Below, piece by piece: positions 54,842 to 63,002 of a stretch of 64,000 nucleotides of DNA. Source of the DNA: Thermogladius sp023256015. GTDB lineage: Archaea; Thermoproteota; Thermoprotei_A; Sulfolobales; Desulfurococcaceae. Within the stretch, counting starts at the first letter, position 1; each line of letters starts with the position of its first letter. A program made the translations under genes and the position numbers. The DNA lies in contig NZ_CP151274.1 in NCBI RefSeq assembly GCF_051131135.1, positions 434,001 through 498,000 on the forward strand, in the 5' to 3' direction. The notes under the pieces were generated by a model. That model saw nothing but the letters and a program-made list of their open reading frames with translations, was not told the DNA's origin and did no database searches.

Positions 54842-57052
54842 CTATGGACCGAGGAAGTCCTCCGGCTTTGGAGGCTCTGGTTTGAGCCCTTTCCTCTCCC
54901 TGATCTTAGCCACCAGGTCCATTAACATGCTGTCTGGTACTGGGGCCCACCTACTGAACTCCTGCCCCCAGATCGCCTTGCCGGCAGTTGCGCTCCGGAG
55001 CTCTTCGGCTATTGTGAAAGACTCGGCGACCGGTATCTCGGCTATCACCCTCGACAGATTGCCCAGTTGCTGGACTTCTATCAACTTCCCCCTCTTCTTC
55101 GTTATTATCGTCGATATGTTCCCTATGAACTCCATGGGGGTTCTTATGTCGAGTTTCATGATGGGCTCTAGGAGAGTGGGCCTCGAGGTCAACATGCCAG
55201 CGTATATGGCATTCCTAACCGCCGGGAACAACTGTGCCGGACCTCTGTGCGCCGGGTCTTCGTGTATTGTCGCGTCGTGTAGTACCACTTTGACCCCTCT
55301 AACGGGCTCCATGGCCAGCGGGCCTTCTCTCATGGCTAGCCTGAAGCCCTGTATGATGGTGTCCTTTACATCCCTAAGGTACTGAACACCGGTGGTCATG
55401 TCGACGAACACGTTTATGTTGTCGTCGATAGCCCATATTCTCCTGGCCTCGTCTGCGTCCCATCCAGCCTGTTCCCTGAGGATCTTAGCCCTGTCTCTTG
55501 GGTCCATGTCCTCCGTGATGATCCTGTCCTGTATCAGCCTGATCGCGTTTTCGTCCAGCGGCGAGACGCTTATGTACAACTTGTTATGTTTGTTCGGCGA
55601 CTTGCCCTCGAATACACGGCTACCCGCCCTAACACTCTCCCTGTATACTATGACCGGCGGGGTGGCGACTACTTCCAGTCCGTAGAAGTCTTTGAGGAGA
55701 GTAAGAGCGATCTCGATGTGAAGAGTCCCAACACCGCTCAGCAGGAACTCGCCCGTCTCCTCGTTTATCTTGACCACCAAGCTCGGGTCCTCTATGCTCA
55801 GCTTGTGCATCGCGTCGATCAGCTTAGTCAGCTGAGAGGGGTCTTTGGGCTCGATGGCCACCGTGACAACCGACTCTGTGATCATCCTCAGCCTCTCGAA
55901 GGGGGTCATAGAGTCTTTGACTGCGAGGGAGCACACGGTCTCTCCAGACCTGGCCTTGTCCAGTCCCAGTACGGCGGCTATGTTGCCGGCGCTTATCTCG
56001 TCAGCCAGCTCCCTGTACGGGCCCATGTACAGCCCGACCTGTAAAGCTCTTTGCTTTAACCTCGCGTTCACCAGCCAGAGCTCCTCGCCGGCTCTAACAG
56101 TCCCCGAGTATACTCTCCCAGTAACCACCAGGCCGGCGTGCGGGTCCACCCTAACGTCGTTAACCAGCATCACCAAAGGCCCGTTGGGGTCCGCCTCTAG
56201 CATCGCTTTTGCCACCTCGCTATTCAAGTCGCCGTGCCATATCTTCCTTATCCTGTAGGCCTGTGCCTCCCTTGGGTTGGGGATGTACTTGACTACCATG
56301 TCGAGGATAGCCTCATGTAGCGGGGCTACTTTCTGTAGCTCGGGGAGGGCGTCCTTACCCCTCTGGTAGACATCAACGACATCGCCGAACTTGATGCCCT
56401 TTTGCTGAGCCATGGGTACTGAAAAGCCCCATCTATCCCTAGCACTGCCGAATACGACCTGGCCTTTAGCCGGGTCGAGCTGCCACGCCGTCCGGAACTC
56501 CTTGTCGGCATAGGTGGCTATCAGCGAGTTGATGTCCTTAATTATCTGGACTAGCCTCTGCTGTATCTCTGTCGGGGACAACTTAAGCTCCTTTATCAAC
56601 CTGTCGATCTTGTTTATGAACAGTACCGGTCTCACCATCTCCTCCAGCGCTACTCTAAGGTACATCTCCGTCTGCGTCATCACCCCCTCAACGGCATCGA
56701 CCACGACAATAGCGCCGTCGATCACCCTCAGCGCCCTTATAGTCTTCGACTGAAAGTCGACGTGCCCCGGAGTGTCGATCAAGTTGATAACGTAGGGCTT
56801 GCCCTTGTACTCGTGGTACAAGCTAACGTTCGCCGCCTTGACGGTCATCTGCCTCTTCTGCTCGATATCTAGGTAGTCCAGCGCTAATGCCTGCCCTGCG
56901 ATCTTCTCAGAGAGCAGACCCGCCATCGCCAACAGTGAGTCAGACAGCGTCGTCTTCCCGTGGTCGACGTGTGCTGTTATACCTATATTCCTGACTTGCT
57001 CGAGGTTCTTCATTATCTTCAAGACTTCACTAGTCTGCTTATACTTGACCAT
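54842..57052 (-). CDS. fusA: translation elongation factor EF-2
   Basis: The GTPase that translocates the ribosome, 736 aa. G1 is AHVDHGKTT (residues 27-35), switch II/G3 is DTPGHVDF and G4 is NKID. Domains II-V follow. The domain IV tip HEDPAHRGPAQ carries the histidine that is converted to diphthamide, consistent with Dph2 at 25607-26617. ATG at 57052 gives the family start MVKYKQTSEVLKIM; the frame extends seven codons further to a GTG. TTTTTAAC at about 57108-57116 is a likely TATA box. Confidence 0.97.
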   Translation of the reverse strand: MVKYKQTSEVLKIMKNLEQVRNIGITAHVDHGKTTLSDSLLAMAGLLSEKIAGQALALDYLDIEQKRQMTVKAANVSLYHEYKGKPYVINLIDTPGHVDFQSKTIRALRVIDGAIVVVDAVEGVMTQTEMYLRVALEEMVRPVLFINKIDRLIKELKLSPTEIQQRLVQIIKDINSLIATYADKEFRTAWQLDPAKGQVVFGSARDRWGFSVPMAQQKGIKFGDVVDVYQRGKDALPELQKVAPLHEAILDMVVKYIPNPREAQAYRIRKIWHGDLNSEVAKAMLEADPNGPLVMLVNDVRVDPHAGLVVTGRVYSGTVRAGEELWLVNARLKQRALQVGLYMGPYRELADEISAGNIAAVLGLDKARSGETVCSLAVKDSMTPFERLRMITESVVTVAIEPKDPSQLTKLIDAMHKLSIEDPSLVVKINEETGEFLLSGVGTLHIEIALTLLKDFYGLEVVATPPVIVYRESVRAGSRVFEGKSPNKHNKLYISVSPLDENAIRLIQDRIITEDMDPRDRAKILREQAGWDADEARRIWAIDDNINVFVDMTTGVQYLRDVKDTIIQGFRLAMREGPLAMEPVRGVKVVLHDATIHEDPAHRGPAQLFPAVRNAIYAGMLTSRPTLLEPIMKLDIRTPMEFIGNISTIITKKRGKLIEVQQLGNLSRVIAEIPVAESFTIAEELRSATAGKAIWGQEFSRWAPVPDSMLMDLVAKIRERKGLKPEPPKPEDFLGP

Positions 57053-57121
57053 GCGTAAACCAGCCTCGCCCACGTAACCGTACTAAAAGACCTCATGTAT
57101 ATGGGGGTTAAAAATCGGATA

Positions 57122-57448
57122 TCAAGTACTCCCTTTCGCGTACCTGCTTATGAGCTCCTCGAACTCCCTCTTACCGACGTTAACCGAGTCCCTTAGCAGC
57201 GTGTCAATGTCGAGCGCCCCAACAGGCGCTCCCCCTCTTAGCCTCACGTCGATCACTACGTTGACGCTCTCCGTAGTCCTCTCTAACCGGACTATTATGT
57301 CGGCCTCGACAAGACCTCGCGCCTTCTCGTCGATGAAACCCCTGACAGCCTCCTCGACTCTCAGAGCGATTTCCTCCAAGTCGTCGTCTTTTATATTGTC
57401 TAGTTTTAAGCCCACGAGCTTAGGTCTGTTTCTGGGTTGTGAGCCCAT
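57122..57448 (-). CDS. DUF3194 family protein
   Basis: A small conserved archaeal protein of unknown function, 108 aa. Its pattern is acidic N-terminal helix DDDLEEIALRVEEAVRGFI, strands ADIIVRLERTTESVNVVIDVRL, and helix ending VGKREFEELISRYA. It is encoded next to prefoldin beta in most archaea, as here, with a 29-nt overlap, so it is part of the exosome/prefoldin superoperon. The role is not known. Confidence 0.75.
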   Translation of the reverse strand: MGSQPRNRPKLVGLKLDNIKDDDLEEIALRVEEAVRGFIDEKARGLVEADIIVRLERTTESVNVVIDVRLRGGAPVGALDIDTLLRDSVNVGKREFEELISRYAKGST

Positions 57449-57794
57449 ACTTTGATAGTACCTCTCTGATCTTGCTCTCTAGGTCTGCTAGCTGCCTCGA
57501 GAGTACCTCGAGCTGCTTCCTATACTTTTCCTTCTTCAAACTGAGTAGCTCCTTCCTCTCTTGGAGTTCTTTGACTACTTCGTCCTTGCTCTTCTTCACC
57601 AAGACTTGACCTATAAGCTTGTAGACCTCCGTAGAGTCCTGTAGGTACTGCAGGTTCTCTAGTACGTTGTCTATCTCCGATATCTCAGCTTCTACGAGCT
57701 TTAGCTCCGAGTCGACCTTGACGTAGCTCTCCCTCACAGCTTGGTACTGTGCTATCAACTGCTGAACCTCGGGTGGCAATCTCTGCTCGCTCAC
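57420..57794 (-). CDS. pfdB: prefoldin subunit beta
   Basis: A subunit of the jellyfish-shaped prefoldin chaperone. 124 aa, two long coiled-coil helices (residues about 5-45 and 75-115) joined by a beta hairpin (VYKLIGQVLVKKSKDEV). PPEVQQLIAQYQAVRESY is the usual start. Overlaps Pcc1 by 4 nt and DUF3194 by 29 nt. Confidence 0.93.
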   Translation of the reverse strand: MSEQRLPPEVQQLIAQYQAVRESYVKVDSELKLVEAEISEIDNVLENLQYLQDSTEVYKLIGQVLVKKSKDEVVKELQERKELLSLKKEKYRKQLEVLSRQLADLESKIREVLSKYGLTTQKQT

Positions 57795-58036
57795 CCCTCG
57801 ATCACCGCCTTTAACTCCATGAGCATTGATATGGTACTTATTATACTATTAACAACCGCTCTTAAAAGACCTATTCTGGAACACGATACAACAACCCTGA
57901 GCGTAGACTCCTTCAACTCTAGCTCGCCCCTGCAGGCCTCCGGGAGGCTCTCTATCTCTGGCCGCAGAGACTCCACGATGGACCTAGCAATATTCTCGTC
58001 AGCACCTCTTACCTCGAGCTCAACCTTGTTCTCCAT
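57791..58036 (-). CDS. KEOPS complex subunit Pcc1
   Basis: A small dimerisation subunit of KEOPS, which makes t6A37 in tRNA. 81 aa with the beta-beta-alpha-beta-beta-alpha pattern of the family: VELEVRGADENIARSIVESLRPE, then LRVVVSCSRIGLLRAVVNSIISTISMLMEL, quoted in parts. Kae1/Bud32 and Cgi121 are not in the window. Overlaps the Brix gene by 17 nt. Confidence 0.85.
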   Translation of the reverse strand: MENKVELEVRGADENIARSIVESLRPEIESLPEACRGELELKESTLRVVVSCSRIGLLRAVVNSIISTISMLMELKAVIEG

Positions 58037-58568
58037 AAATCTTGAAGCCTCTCACCTTTAACAAGGGGCCGACTACATCTCCATTCCGAGAAAGTATTTT
58101 AACCGTTACATTACCCCCCTCGTCGTGTAGAGATATCTTGAAGGCCGACGACTTGTTAATGAAGTCCTTGAGCAGGCTCATCAATAACCCCGCTAGTTCT
58201 AGGCACTTACTACTAGAGCAGTTCGACTCGTCAACACCACTATATGATGTTATAGGGGCCGTTAACTTAGCCCCTCCCTCTCTGGAAAGCCTTACGCCAC
58301 CTAGGAGCACGTCGAAGTACTTCGACGCCGCGGCTTTGCCCTCGGCATCGTAGTGGACTACGTAAACGTGAATAACCGCCGGGTTTCCCTTCTTATTCGT
58401 GGCTACAACTAGGTACTTCTTTTTCAACAGCAACGCGAGGTAGGCTAGGTCGACAAGCCTTCTTTTACCCCTAGTAACTCTGACAGACCCAGGTAAGACG
58501 AGGGTAAGGTCTTTTACGAAAGACCTTAGTCTCTGACTCGGGCGATGCGACGTAGTAACTAAAAACAA
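58020..58568 (-). CDS. Brix-domain rRNA biogenesis protein
   Basis: 182 aa, Imp4/Brix-like: LVTTSHRPSQRLRSFVKDLTLVLPGSVRVTRGKRRLVDLA in parts, with the RGKRR element conserved in the family. It binds rRNA precursors or acts as an rRNA chaperone. It fits its neighbours (L37Ae, the exosome, SBDS), which all act in ribosome maturation. The archaeal form is short compared with eukaryotic Imp4, as expected. Confidence 0.85.
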   Translation of the reverse strand: MFLVTTSHRPSQRLRSFVKDLTLVLPGSVRVTRGKRRLVDLAYLALLLKKKYLVVATNKKGNPAVIHVYVVHYDAEGKAAASKYFDVLLGGVRLSREGGAKLTAPITSYSGVDESNCSSSKCLELAGLLMSLLKDFINKSSAFKISLHDEGGNVTVKILSRNGDVVGPLLKVRGFKIYGEQG

Positions 58569-58574
58569 CCCCTT

Positions 58575-58835
58575 CTACTCCCTTACAACGACCTTGGGAA
58601 AGTACTTGCTGATCTCTGTCCTGTGGTAGTACGCGCCGCCGGCCCAAACAGCTCCGCACTTTCTACAAGTCCATAGACCGACCGACACCCTCACTACACC
58701 ACCCGTGTAGCCACAGAAGGGGCACTGCTGGGGAGAGTACCTCTTGAGTAGTATATCCCTAACCTTCTTCCTCAGAGTAGAGCCGTATCTCGCCCCGAAC
58801 CTACCGGCCGGACCAACGACCTTCGTCCTTCCCAT
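58575..58835 (-). CDS. rpl37ae: 50S ribosomal protein L37Ae (eL43)
   Basis: Zinc-binding large-subunit protein. MGRTKVVGPAGRFGARYG at the start, zinc ribbon CPFCGY..CRKCGAVWAGGAY. 86 aa from ATG 58835; the frame begins seven codons earlier inside Rrp42. Conserved superoperon position after Rrp42. Confidence 0.95.
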   Translation of the reverse strand: MGRTKVVGPAGRFGARYGSTLRKKVRDILLKRYSPQQCPFCGYTGGVVRVSVGLWTCRKCGAVWAGGAYYHRTEISKYFPKVVVRE

Positions 58836-58849
58836 AAGCAACACCTGGT

Positions 58850-59698
58850 CTACCACTTCGTGTACTCTTGCGGATTGCTTATAACCCTCCTTATAAAGCT
58901 TAAGACTTGTTCGCCAGCCTTTAAAGCTATTTCGACAGCAGAGTCCAACGTCCTGGGCGTTATACTTCTCGGCCCTCTCTTCTGTAGGCCCACTATACGT
59001 CCTTTCTCGTCCACCGAGATCGACAAGAACGTGTCTATCACACTCTCCTCCTCGAGCGACGGGTCTACGATCAGAATATCACCTAGCACGCCCATGGTTA
59101 CCGTGGTCACGAGAGTGTTTATTGGCAGGGGCGTATCCTTGGTTCCATAGACGACTTTGAAGCCCTCCACCGTAGTGTCAAGTCTAGGTAATCTCGACGT
59201 GGCGAGGGCTATCATAGACGCTATCATGCCGGTGTCTAGTATGTTCCCGTCGTGGTCTATCACGTAGATGTCGTCGTATATCACCCACGCTAGCCTCCCC
59301 GGCTGGATCACCAGCTTAGACAGGTCAACTACCTTAGGCTCTCTGAGACTCCTGTCTATTACCCTCGCGACCTCTATCGCGTCCTCGTTCGGGGGTCCAG
59401 GCTCGAAGGAGGGGGATGCTAGTGGGACGAACTCGGCGTGAACCTGCAAAACCCCCTCATTCGGCCTATCCTCGAAAGGCGTGCCCAGCTCCGCTTTCAC
59501 ACCCGCTATTACCTGCGTACCACCCAGCTTCACTAAGGCGCTTCCTTCCGCCTTGCTTATTATGCCAACGCTTACCGAGATGTTCCTGTAGTCGTGAAGA
59601 CCCCTGTTGTCTACACGCTCACCCTTCTTCAGCATCCTTACTATCGTCTCCGCCCTTATCTTGGGCATTATAGGCTCTCTTTGAGGAGTTATCGACAT
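58850..59698 (-). CDS. rrp42: exosome subunit Rrp42
   Basis: The non-catalytic RNase PH-fold subunit forming the hexamer with Rrp41. 282 aa. KGERVDNRGLHDYRNI, then GGTQVIAGVKAELGTPFEDRPNEG and IDRSLREPKVVDLSKL are typical, with the phosphate/RNA-binding Arg residues. ATG at 59698 has GGTG 6 nt upstream; a later ATG (MPKIRAET) is possible. Separated from Rrp41 by 10 nt. Confidence 0.95.
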   Translation of the reverse strand: MSITPQREPIMPKIRAETIVRMLKKGERVDNRGLHDYRNISVSVGIISKAEGSALVKLGGTQVIAGVKAELGTPFEDRPNEGVLQVHAEFVPLASPSFEPGPPNEDAIEVARVIDRSLREPKVVDLSKLVIQPGRLAWVIYDDIYVIDHDGNILDTGMIASMIALATSRLPRLDTTVEGFKVVYGTKDTPLPINTLVTTVTMGVLGDILIVDPSLEEESVIDTFLSISVDEKGRIVGLQKRGPRSITPRTLDSAVEIALKAGEQVLSFIRRVISNPQEYTKW

Positions 59699-59708
59699 AG
59701 AGCCCACC

Positions 59709-60446
59709 TCACGACTCTAGTACAGACAGGTACTTCTTATGCAGCGTCTCCTTCATCAAGGCGTACACTTTCTCGGCCCCTCTCTTCGCGAGTTCGATGG
59801 CCTTCTTGAACTCTTCTACTGTTAGAACACCGTTCAGCTGAAGTAAGACTATCTCGCCAATGCCAGCAGCATACCCTACAGGCAGGTCCGCCTCGCCGTA
59901 CTCGTCCTCGAGCTCGTTTATGTCTAGTACCAGGACTCCCTCGACTTTGCCCACCGCGACCCCGGCCACTAGGTCTTTCATCGGTATGCCCGCGTCGGCT
60001 AATGCCAACGAAGCCGCTGTCAACCCGGCTGTCCTAGTACCGCCGTCGGCCTGGATCACCTCAATGAACACATCTATGCTGGCTCTGGGGAACTGTTCTG
60101 TGAAGACCACCGACTCTAGCGCCTCTCTTACGACTTTGGACAACTCTATCTCTCTCCTTGTAGGTGCTGGTGATTTGTGTTCTGTGGTCGAGAATGGGGC
60201 CATATGGTACCTCACCCTTAGTACAGCTCTGTCCGGGAGCTGCACAGCCTTGGGTACTACCTCCCTAGGTCCGTACACGGCTGCTAGAACTTTTGTTCCA
60301 CCATACTCAACTAGGGCGGAGCCGTTCGCGTTCTTCAGTATACCTATCTCCATTCTTATTGGCCTCAGTTCGTCTGGTTTCCTACCGTCGACCCTCAATC
60401 CGTCCTCGCGGATCAGCTTGGGCTTAGACTCCGACACATCAACCAC
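59709..60446 (-). CDS. rrp41: exosome subunit Rrp41 (catalytic)
   Basis: The phosphorolytic 3'-5' exonuclease subunit, 245 aa. RNase PH fold with GLRVDGRKPDELRPIRMEIG and GSALVEYGGTKVLAAVYGPRE; the catalytic region is VLDINELEDEYGEADLPVG with the conserved acidic residues. Overlaps Rrp4 by 8 nt. Together with Rrp42 and Rrp4 (and Csl4 at 24.4 kb) all four exosome core genes are in the window. Confidence 0.96.
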   Translation of the reverse strand: MVDVSESKPKLIREDGLRVDGRKPDELRPIRMEIGILKNANGSALVEYGGTKVLAAVYGPREVVPKAVQLPDRAVLRVRYHMAPFSTTEHKSPAPTRREIELSKVVREALESVVFTEQFPRASIDVFIEVIQADGGTRTAGLTAASLALADAGIPMKDLVAGVAVGKVEGVLVLDINELEDEYGEADLPVGYAAGIGEIVLLQLNGVLTVEEFKKAIELAKRGAEKVYALMKETLHKKYLSVLES

Positions 60447-61164
60447 CCAGTTTTTGTTCTAGGAACTGCTTCACCTCCTCCGTTAAGCCCCTCGCATGCG
60501 GCTTTTCCTCTATTATCTTAATAGCCTGGGTTAAAACCTCCCCCCTGTACTCGTCCGGGCACTTCGCCCATATGAAGCCGTTCTGGGCAACTGTTATATC
60601 GCAACCCGTTTTCGTTGTTAGCAGGTTGAACATGCTGCCCTTCTTGCCTATTATCCGAGGGATCCTGCTAGGTTTAACCTCTATTATGATGCCCTCGATG
60701 ATCTTGCCAAGACCTTTACCTCTTATCGTGAGAAGGGGGTCTCTTGTCCTGTCAAAAGCGACGATCTTAGCAAGTACCATGTCACCTACGTCCAGGTAAG
60801 ACTTCAAGTCGTGGTATAAGGGGTTGAAATTCTCTATCGCGTCGCTCGCGTTCAAGTAGGCTCTATACGGGCTCCTGATGTTGACTTCCCAGGCCGTTAT
60901 CCCGATTCCCTCGATAACGCCGATCACGACATCGTCTCTTCTAGGGTAGTACACGGTGTTGAATGGTATAACAGCGATGTCGTTCTCGGAGACCGAGGTA
61001 ACCCCGTAGACGTCAGAGTAAATCTTGTTGTTTACCAGGTATACGTGCTTCTCCGGTAGCCTCTTAAAGCCTTGGTTCCCGTCCTCCTCTATCTCGGCCA
61101 GAGTATCGCCCGGCCTGACAATCTGCCTGTCCGCCACGTAGACCTTGAGCTTCAAGCCTCTCAA
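60439..61164 (-). CDS. rrp4: exosome cap subunit Rrp4
   Basis: RNA-binding cap protein, 241 aa. N-terminal domain (VYVADRQIVRPGDTLAEI), S1 domain (about residues 75-150, RDDVVIGVIEGIGITAWEVNI) and KH domain (SRIPRIIGKKGSMFNLL). Confers poly(A) preference on the exosome. Overlaps SBDS by 4 nt. Confidence 0.95.
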   Translation of the reverse strand: MRGLKLKVYVADRQIVRPGDTLAEIEEDGNQGFKRLPEKHVYLVNNKIYSDVYGVTSVSENDIAVIPFNTVYYPRRDDVVIGVIEGIGITAWEVNIRSPYRAYLNASDAIENFNPLYHDLKSYLDVGDMVLAKIVAFDRTRDPLLTIRGKGLGKIIEGIIIEVKPSRIPRIIGKKGSMFNLLTTKTGCDITVAQNGFIWAKCPDEYRGEVLTQAIKIIEEKPHARGLTEEVKQFLEQKLGG

Positions 61165-61856
61165 CCCACGCTGATGATTTTGACCTGTGCCGTACCCTTT
61201 GTTAAACTGTTTACCTTGTCTATGAACTCCTGCTGCATACCAGCTGGTATCTCTATCTCCACTAATAAACTACCGTCGTTCATCCAGGTCGACTTCTTCA
61301 CTTCGCCTAGCTGCGCAATCGACTTGTGGATCCTCCCAGCGTACTCAGGCGGGACCCTCACACTAATGTATGCCTTGGCGATCTTTATTGGTATCACCCG
61401 CGCGATCTTCGAAAGGATCTCCTCCATCTGGGCCTCGGCGGGCTTGAACGGGTCTATCGAAACCCTTGCCTGCTCGATTGCCAGCTCGATCCTCTTCTGA
61501 GGTATCGGTAGTTTAGTCTTCGGGTCCACGGCGTTTTTTGCTATAAGTGTTATAACCTGCTTCTTTTTCTCCTCGACAAATTTTCGCCTCTGCTCAGCCG
61601 TCAGCTGAATCTCGCCTCTCCGAACTATCTCAAGGGCTATTTGTCTGACGTCATCCGTCTTAAAAACCTCCCTCAGGCTCTCGGGCGACGCCTTCAACCC
61701 CTTCCTCGCATCCTTGTAAATGAAGTCGCCTACGAGAAGGTCGTCTACACTAACAGACTTTCCCTCCTTTACTTTCAGAGCTAAATCCGGGTTAACCAAC
61801 ACTTCAAACCTGTGCCCCTTCTCCTCGAGTCTCGCTATCACGTATTTGTCTGTCAA
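61161..61856 (-). CDS. SBDS family ribosome maturation protein
   Basis: 231 aa, full length with three domains. The N-terminal FYSH domain is HRFEVLVNPDLALKVKEGKSVSVDDLLVGDFIYKDARKG, shown in parts. A helical domain follows with QLTAEQRRKFVEEKKKQVI. The C-terminal ferredoxin-like domain contains IAKAYISVRVPPEYAGRI. In eukaryotes SBDS with EFL1 (an EF-2 relative) releases eIF6 from 60S. It lies in its usual place between PsmA and Rrp4. Confidence 0.95.
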   Translation of the reverse strand: MTDKYVIARLEEKGHRFEVLVNPDLALKVKEGKSVSVDDLLVGDFIYKDARKGLKASPESLREVFKTDDVRQIALEIVRRGEIQLTAEQRRKFVEEKKKQVITLIAKNAVDPKTKLPIPQKRIELAIEQARVSIDPFKPAEAQMEEILSKIARVIPIKIAKAYISVRVPPEYAGRIHKSIAQLGEVKKSTWMNDGSLLVEIEIPAGMQQEFIDKVNSLTKGTAQVKIISVG

Positions 61857-61954
61857 AACACATCACTCTTCTACACTAAACTACAGATTCTTTAACTAAC
61901 AGGGTAAAATAACTTCCTGTATTACACTCTAGTTACTGATGAGAAGGTGGCGTC

Positions 61955-62698
61955 TCACATTTTCAATTTTCCTTCCTTTGCCAGCTGCCTTAGCACGTCG
62001 TCTATCTCCTGTCTGCTCATTATCTTGAATTTCCTGGAGCTGGCGTCAACGTAGCCGGCCTCGATGAACTCACTAGAGGGCTTTACATCAAGTACCGAGG
62101 CTATAGCCTGTATTCCGAGCTTGATCGTCTCCTCTACGCTCATGTCGTACTTGTAGTTCTTCTCCATGAACTCCGATACCGCGTTGGCTTTCTCACCGAT
62201 GGCCACGGCGTAGTAGCTGAGGTATCTCCCACTAGGCTCTGTCATGAAGAGTTGCGTACCCTGCTCGTCTATGCCTGCGAATATCACTGCTACACCGAAA
62301 GGTCTAACACCCGCGTGCTGCGTGTAAGCCTGCTTCACGTCGCATACCCTCTTCGCGAGGTACTCCACGGGGGCCGGTTCGTCGTAATACAGCCTGTGCA
62401 ACAAGGCGGCCTGCCTAGCATACTCGATCAAGACGCGCCCGTCGCTCGCGATGCCGGCAAAACTCGAGCCAACGTGGTCGTCTATTTTGAATATCTTCTG
62501 TATCAAATTCTCGTCAACTAAGGGCGCTATTTTCTTCTTCTCCACAACAACCATTGCCGCCGTCTTGCTCTTCAGCCCGACTGTAGTCCAGCCTCTTCTA
62601 ACAGACTCGAAAGCGTACTCGACCTGGTATATACGCCCGTCCGGCGAGAATATCGTGATCGCCCTGTCGTAGGCTGCCGCCGATATCCCGAAGCTCAT
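61955..62698 (-). CDS. psmA: proteasome subunit alpha
   Basis: Forms the outer heptameric rings of the 20S proteasome and its gate. 247 aa. AYDRAITIFSPDGRIYQVEYAFESVRRG is the alpha-subunit signature, with the gate/HbYX-docking lysine later in the chain. ATG at 62698 has GGTGGTTTAG before it. Beta subunits are not in the window. Confidence 0.97.
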   Translation of the reverse strand: MSFGISAAAYDRAITIFSPDGRIYQVEYAFESVRRGWTTVGLKSKTAAMVVVEKKKIAPLVDENLIQKIFKIDDHVGSSFAGIASDGRVLIEYARQAALLHRLYYDEPAPVEYLAKRVCDVKQAYTQHAGVRPFGVAVIFAGIDEQGTQLFMTEPSGRYLSYYAVAIGEKANAVSEFMEKNYKYDMSVEETIKLGIQAIASVLDVKPSSEFIEAGYVDASSRKFKIMSRQEIDDVLRQLAKEGKLKM

Positions 62699-62734
62699 CT
62701 AAACCACCGCTGATTTGTACTCAATGAATCAAGG

Positions 62735-62743
62735 GTTTTATAA
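62735..62743 (-). promoter_or_regulatory. TATA box of psmA
   Basis: CTTATAAAAC on the minus strand is centred at about 62739 and predicts transcription from about 62714, 16 nt before the start codon. It marks an internal promoter in the superoperon after the tRNA gene. Confidence 0.6.
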
Positions 62744-62777
62744 GAATTGGGTCTCAAGCCGTTGTCGGCACGATTAG

Positions 62778-62862
62778 TGCGGGGGGTGGGATTTGAACCC
62801 ACGCAGGTCTACACCAGCGGATCTTAAGTCCGCCCCCTTTGGCCTGGCTCGGGCACCCCCGC
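62778..62862 (-). tRNA. tRNA-Leu(TAA), no intron
   Basis: Acceptor GCGGGGG/CCCCCGC, discriminator A, anticodon stem GCGGA/TCCGC with loop CTTAAGA (anticodon TAA), long variable arm, T-arm GTGGG TTCAAAT CCCAC. 85 nt, CCA not encoded. Differs from tRNA-Leu(CAA) at 27338-27435 only at the wobble base and one variable-arm base, and lacks its intron. Confidence 0.95.
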
Positions 62863-62908
62863 TCTCAACAAGTATCTTACTTAACCTGGGTTTTAAGCTT
62901 GAGACGAG

Positions 62909-62964
62909 AACTCAGTTCGTCGCGAGTTCTTCACCCGTCGTGTTGGAGCGGCTTCATCATCTTG
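62909..62964 (-). ncRNA. box C/D sRNA between pop5 and tRNA-Leu
   Basis: On the minus strand: C box ATGATGA (62954-62960), a 12-nt guide (62942-62953), a weak D' ACGA (62938-62941), 3-nt spacer, C' GTGAAGA (62928-62934), a 12-nt guide (62916-62927) and D box CTGA (62912-62915). Box spacing is identical to the sRNA at 9645. The D guide matches antisense 23S at 10302-10311 (10 nt with one G-U), predicting methylation of the U at 10308 (near E. coli 2460). The D' guide has no good rRNA match that I found. It lies between pop5 and tRNA-Leu(TAA) and is probably co-transcribed with or promoted separately from them. Confidence 0.8.
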
Positions 62965-63002
62965 TGAAGACTATAGCAGTTCAGAGTTATTAAACTAGGC
63001 AC

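Noticed and set aside
61857..61954. C-box-like CTGATGAG upstream of SBDS
   Set aside because: No CTGA D box follows at guide spacing, and it lies at the 3' edge of the psmA gene.
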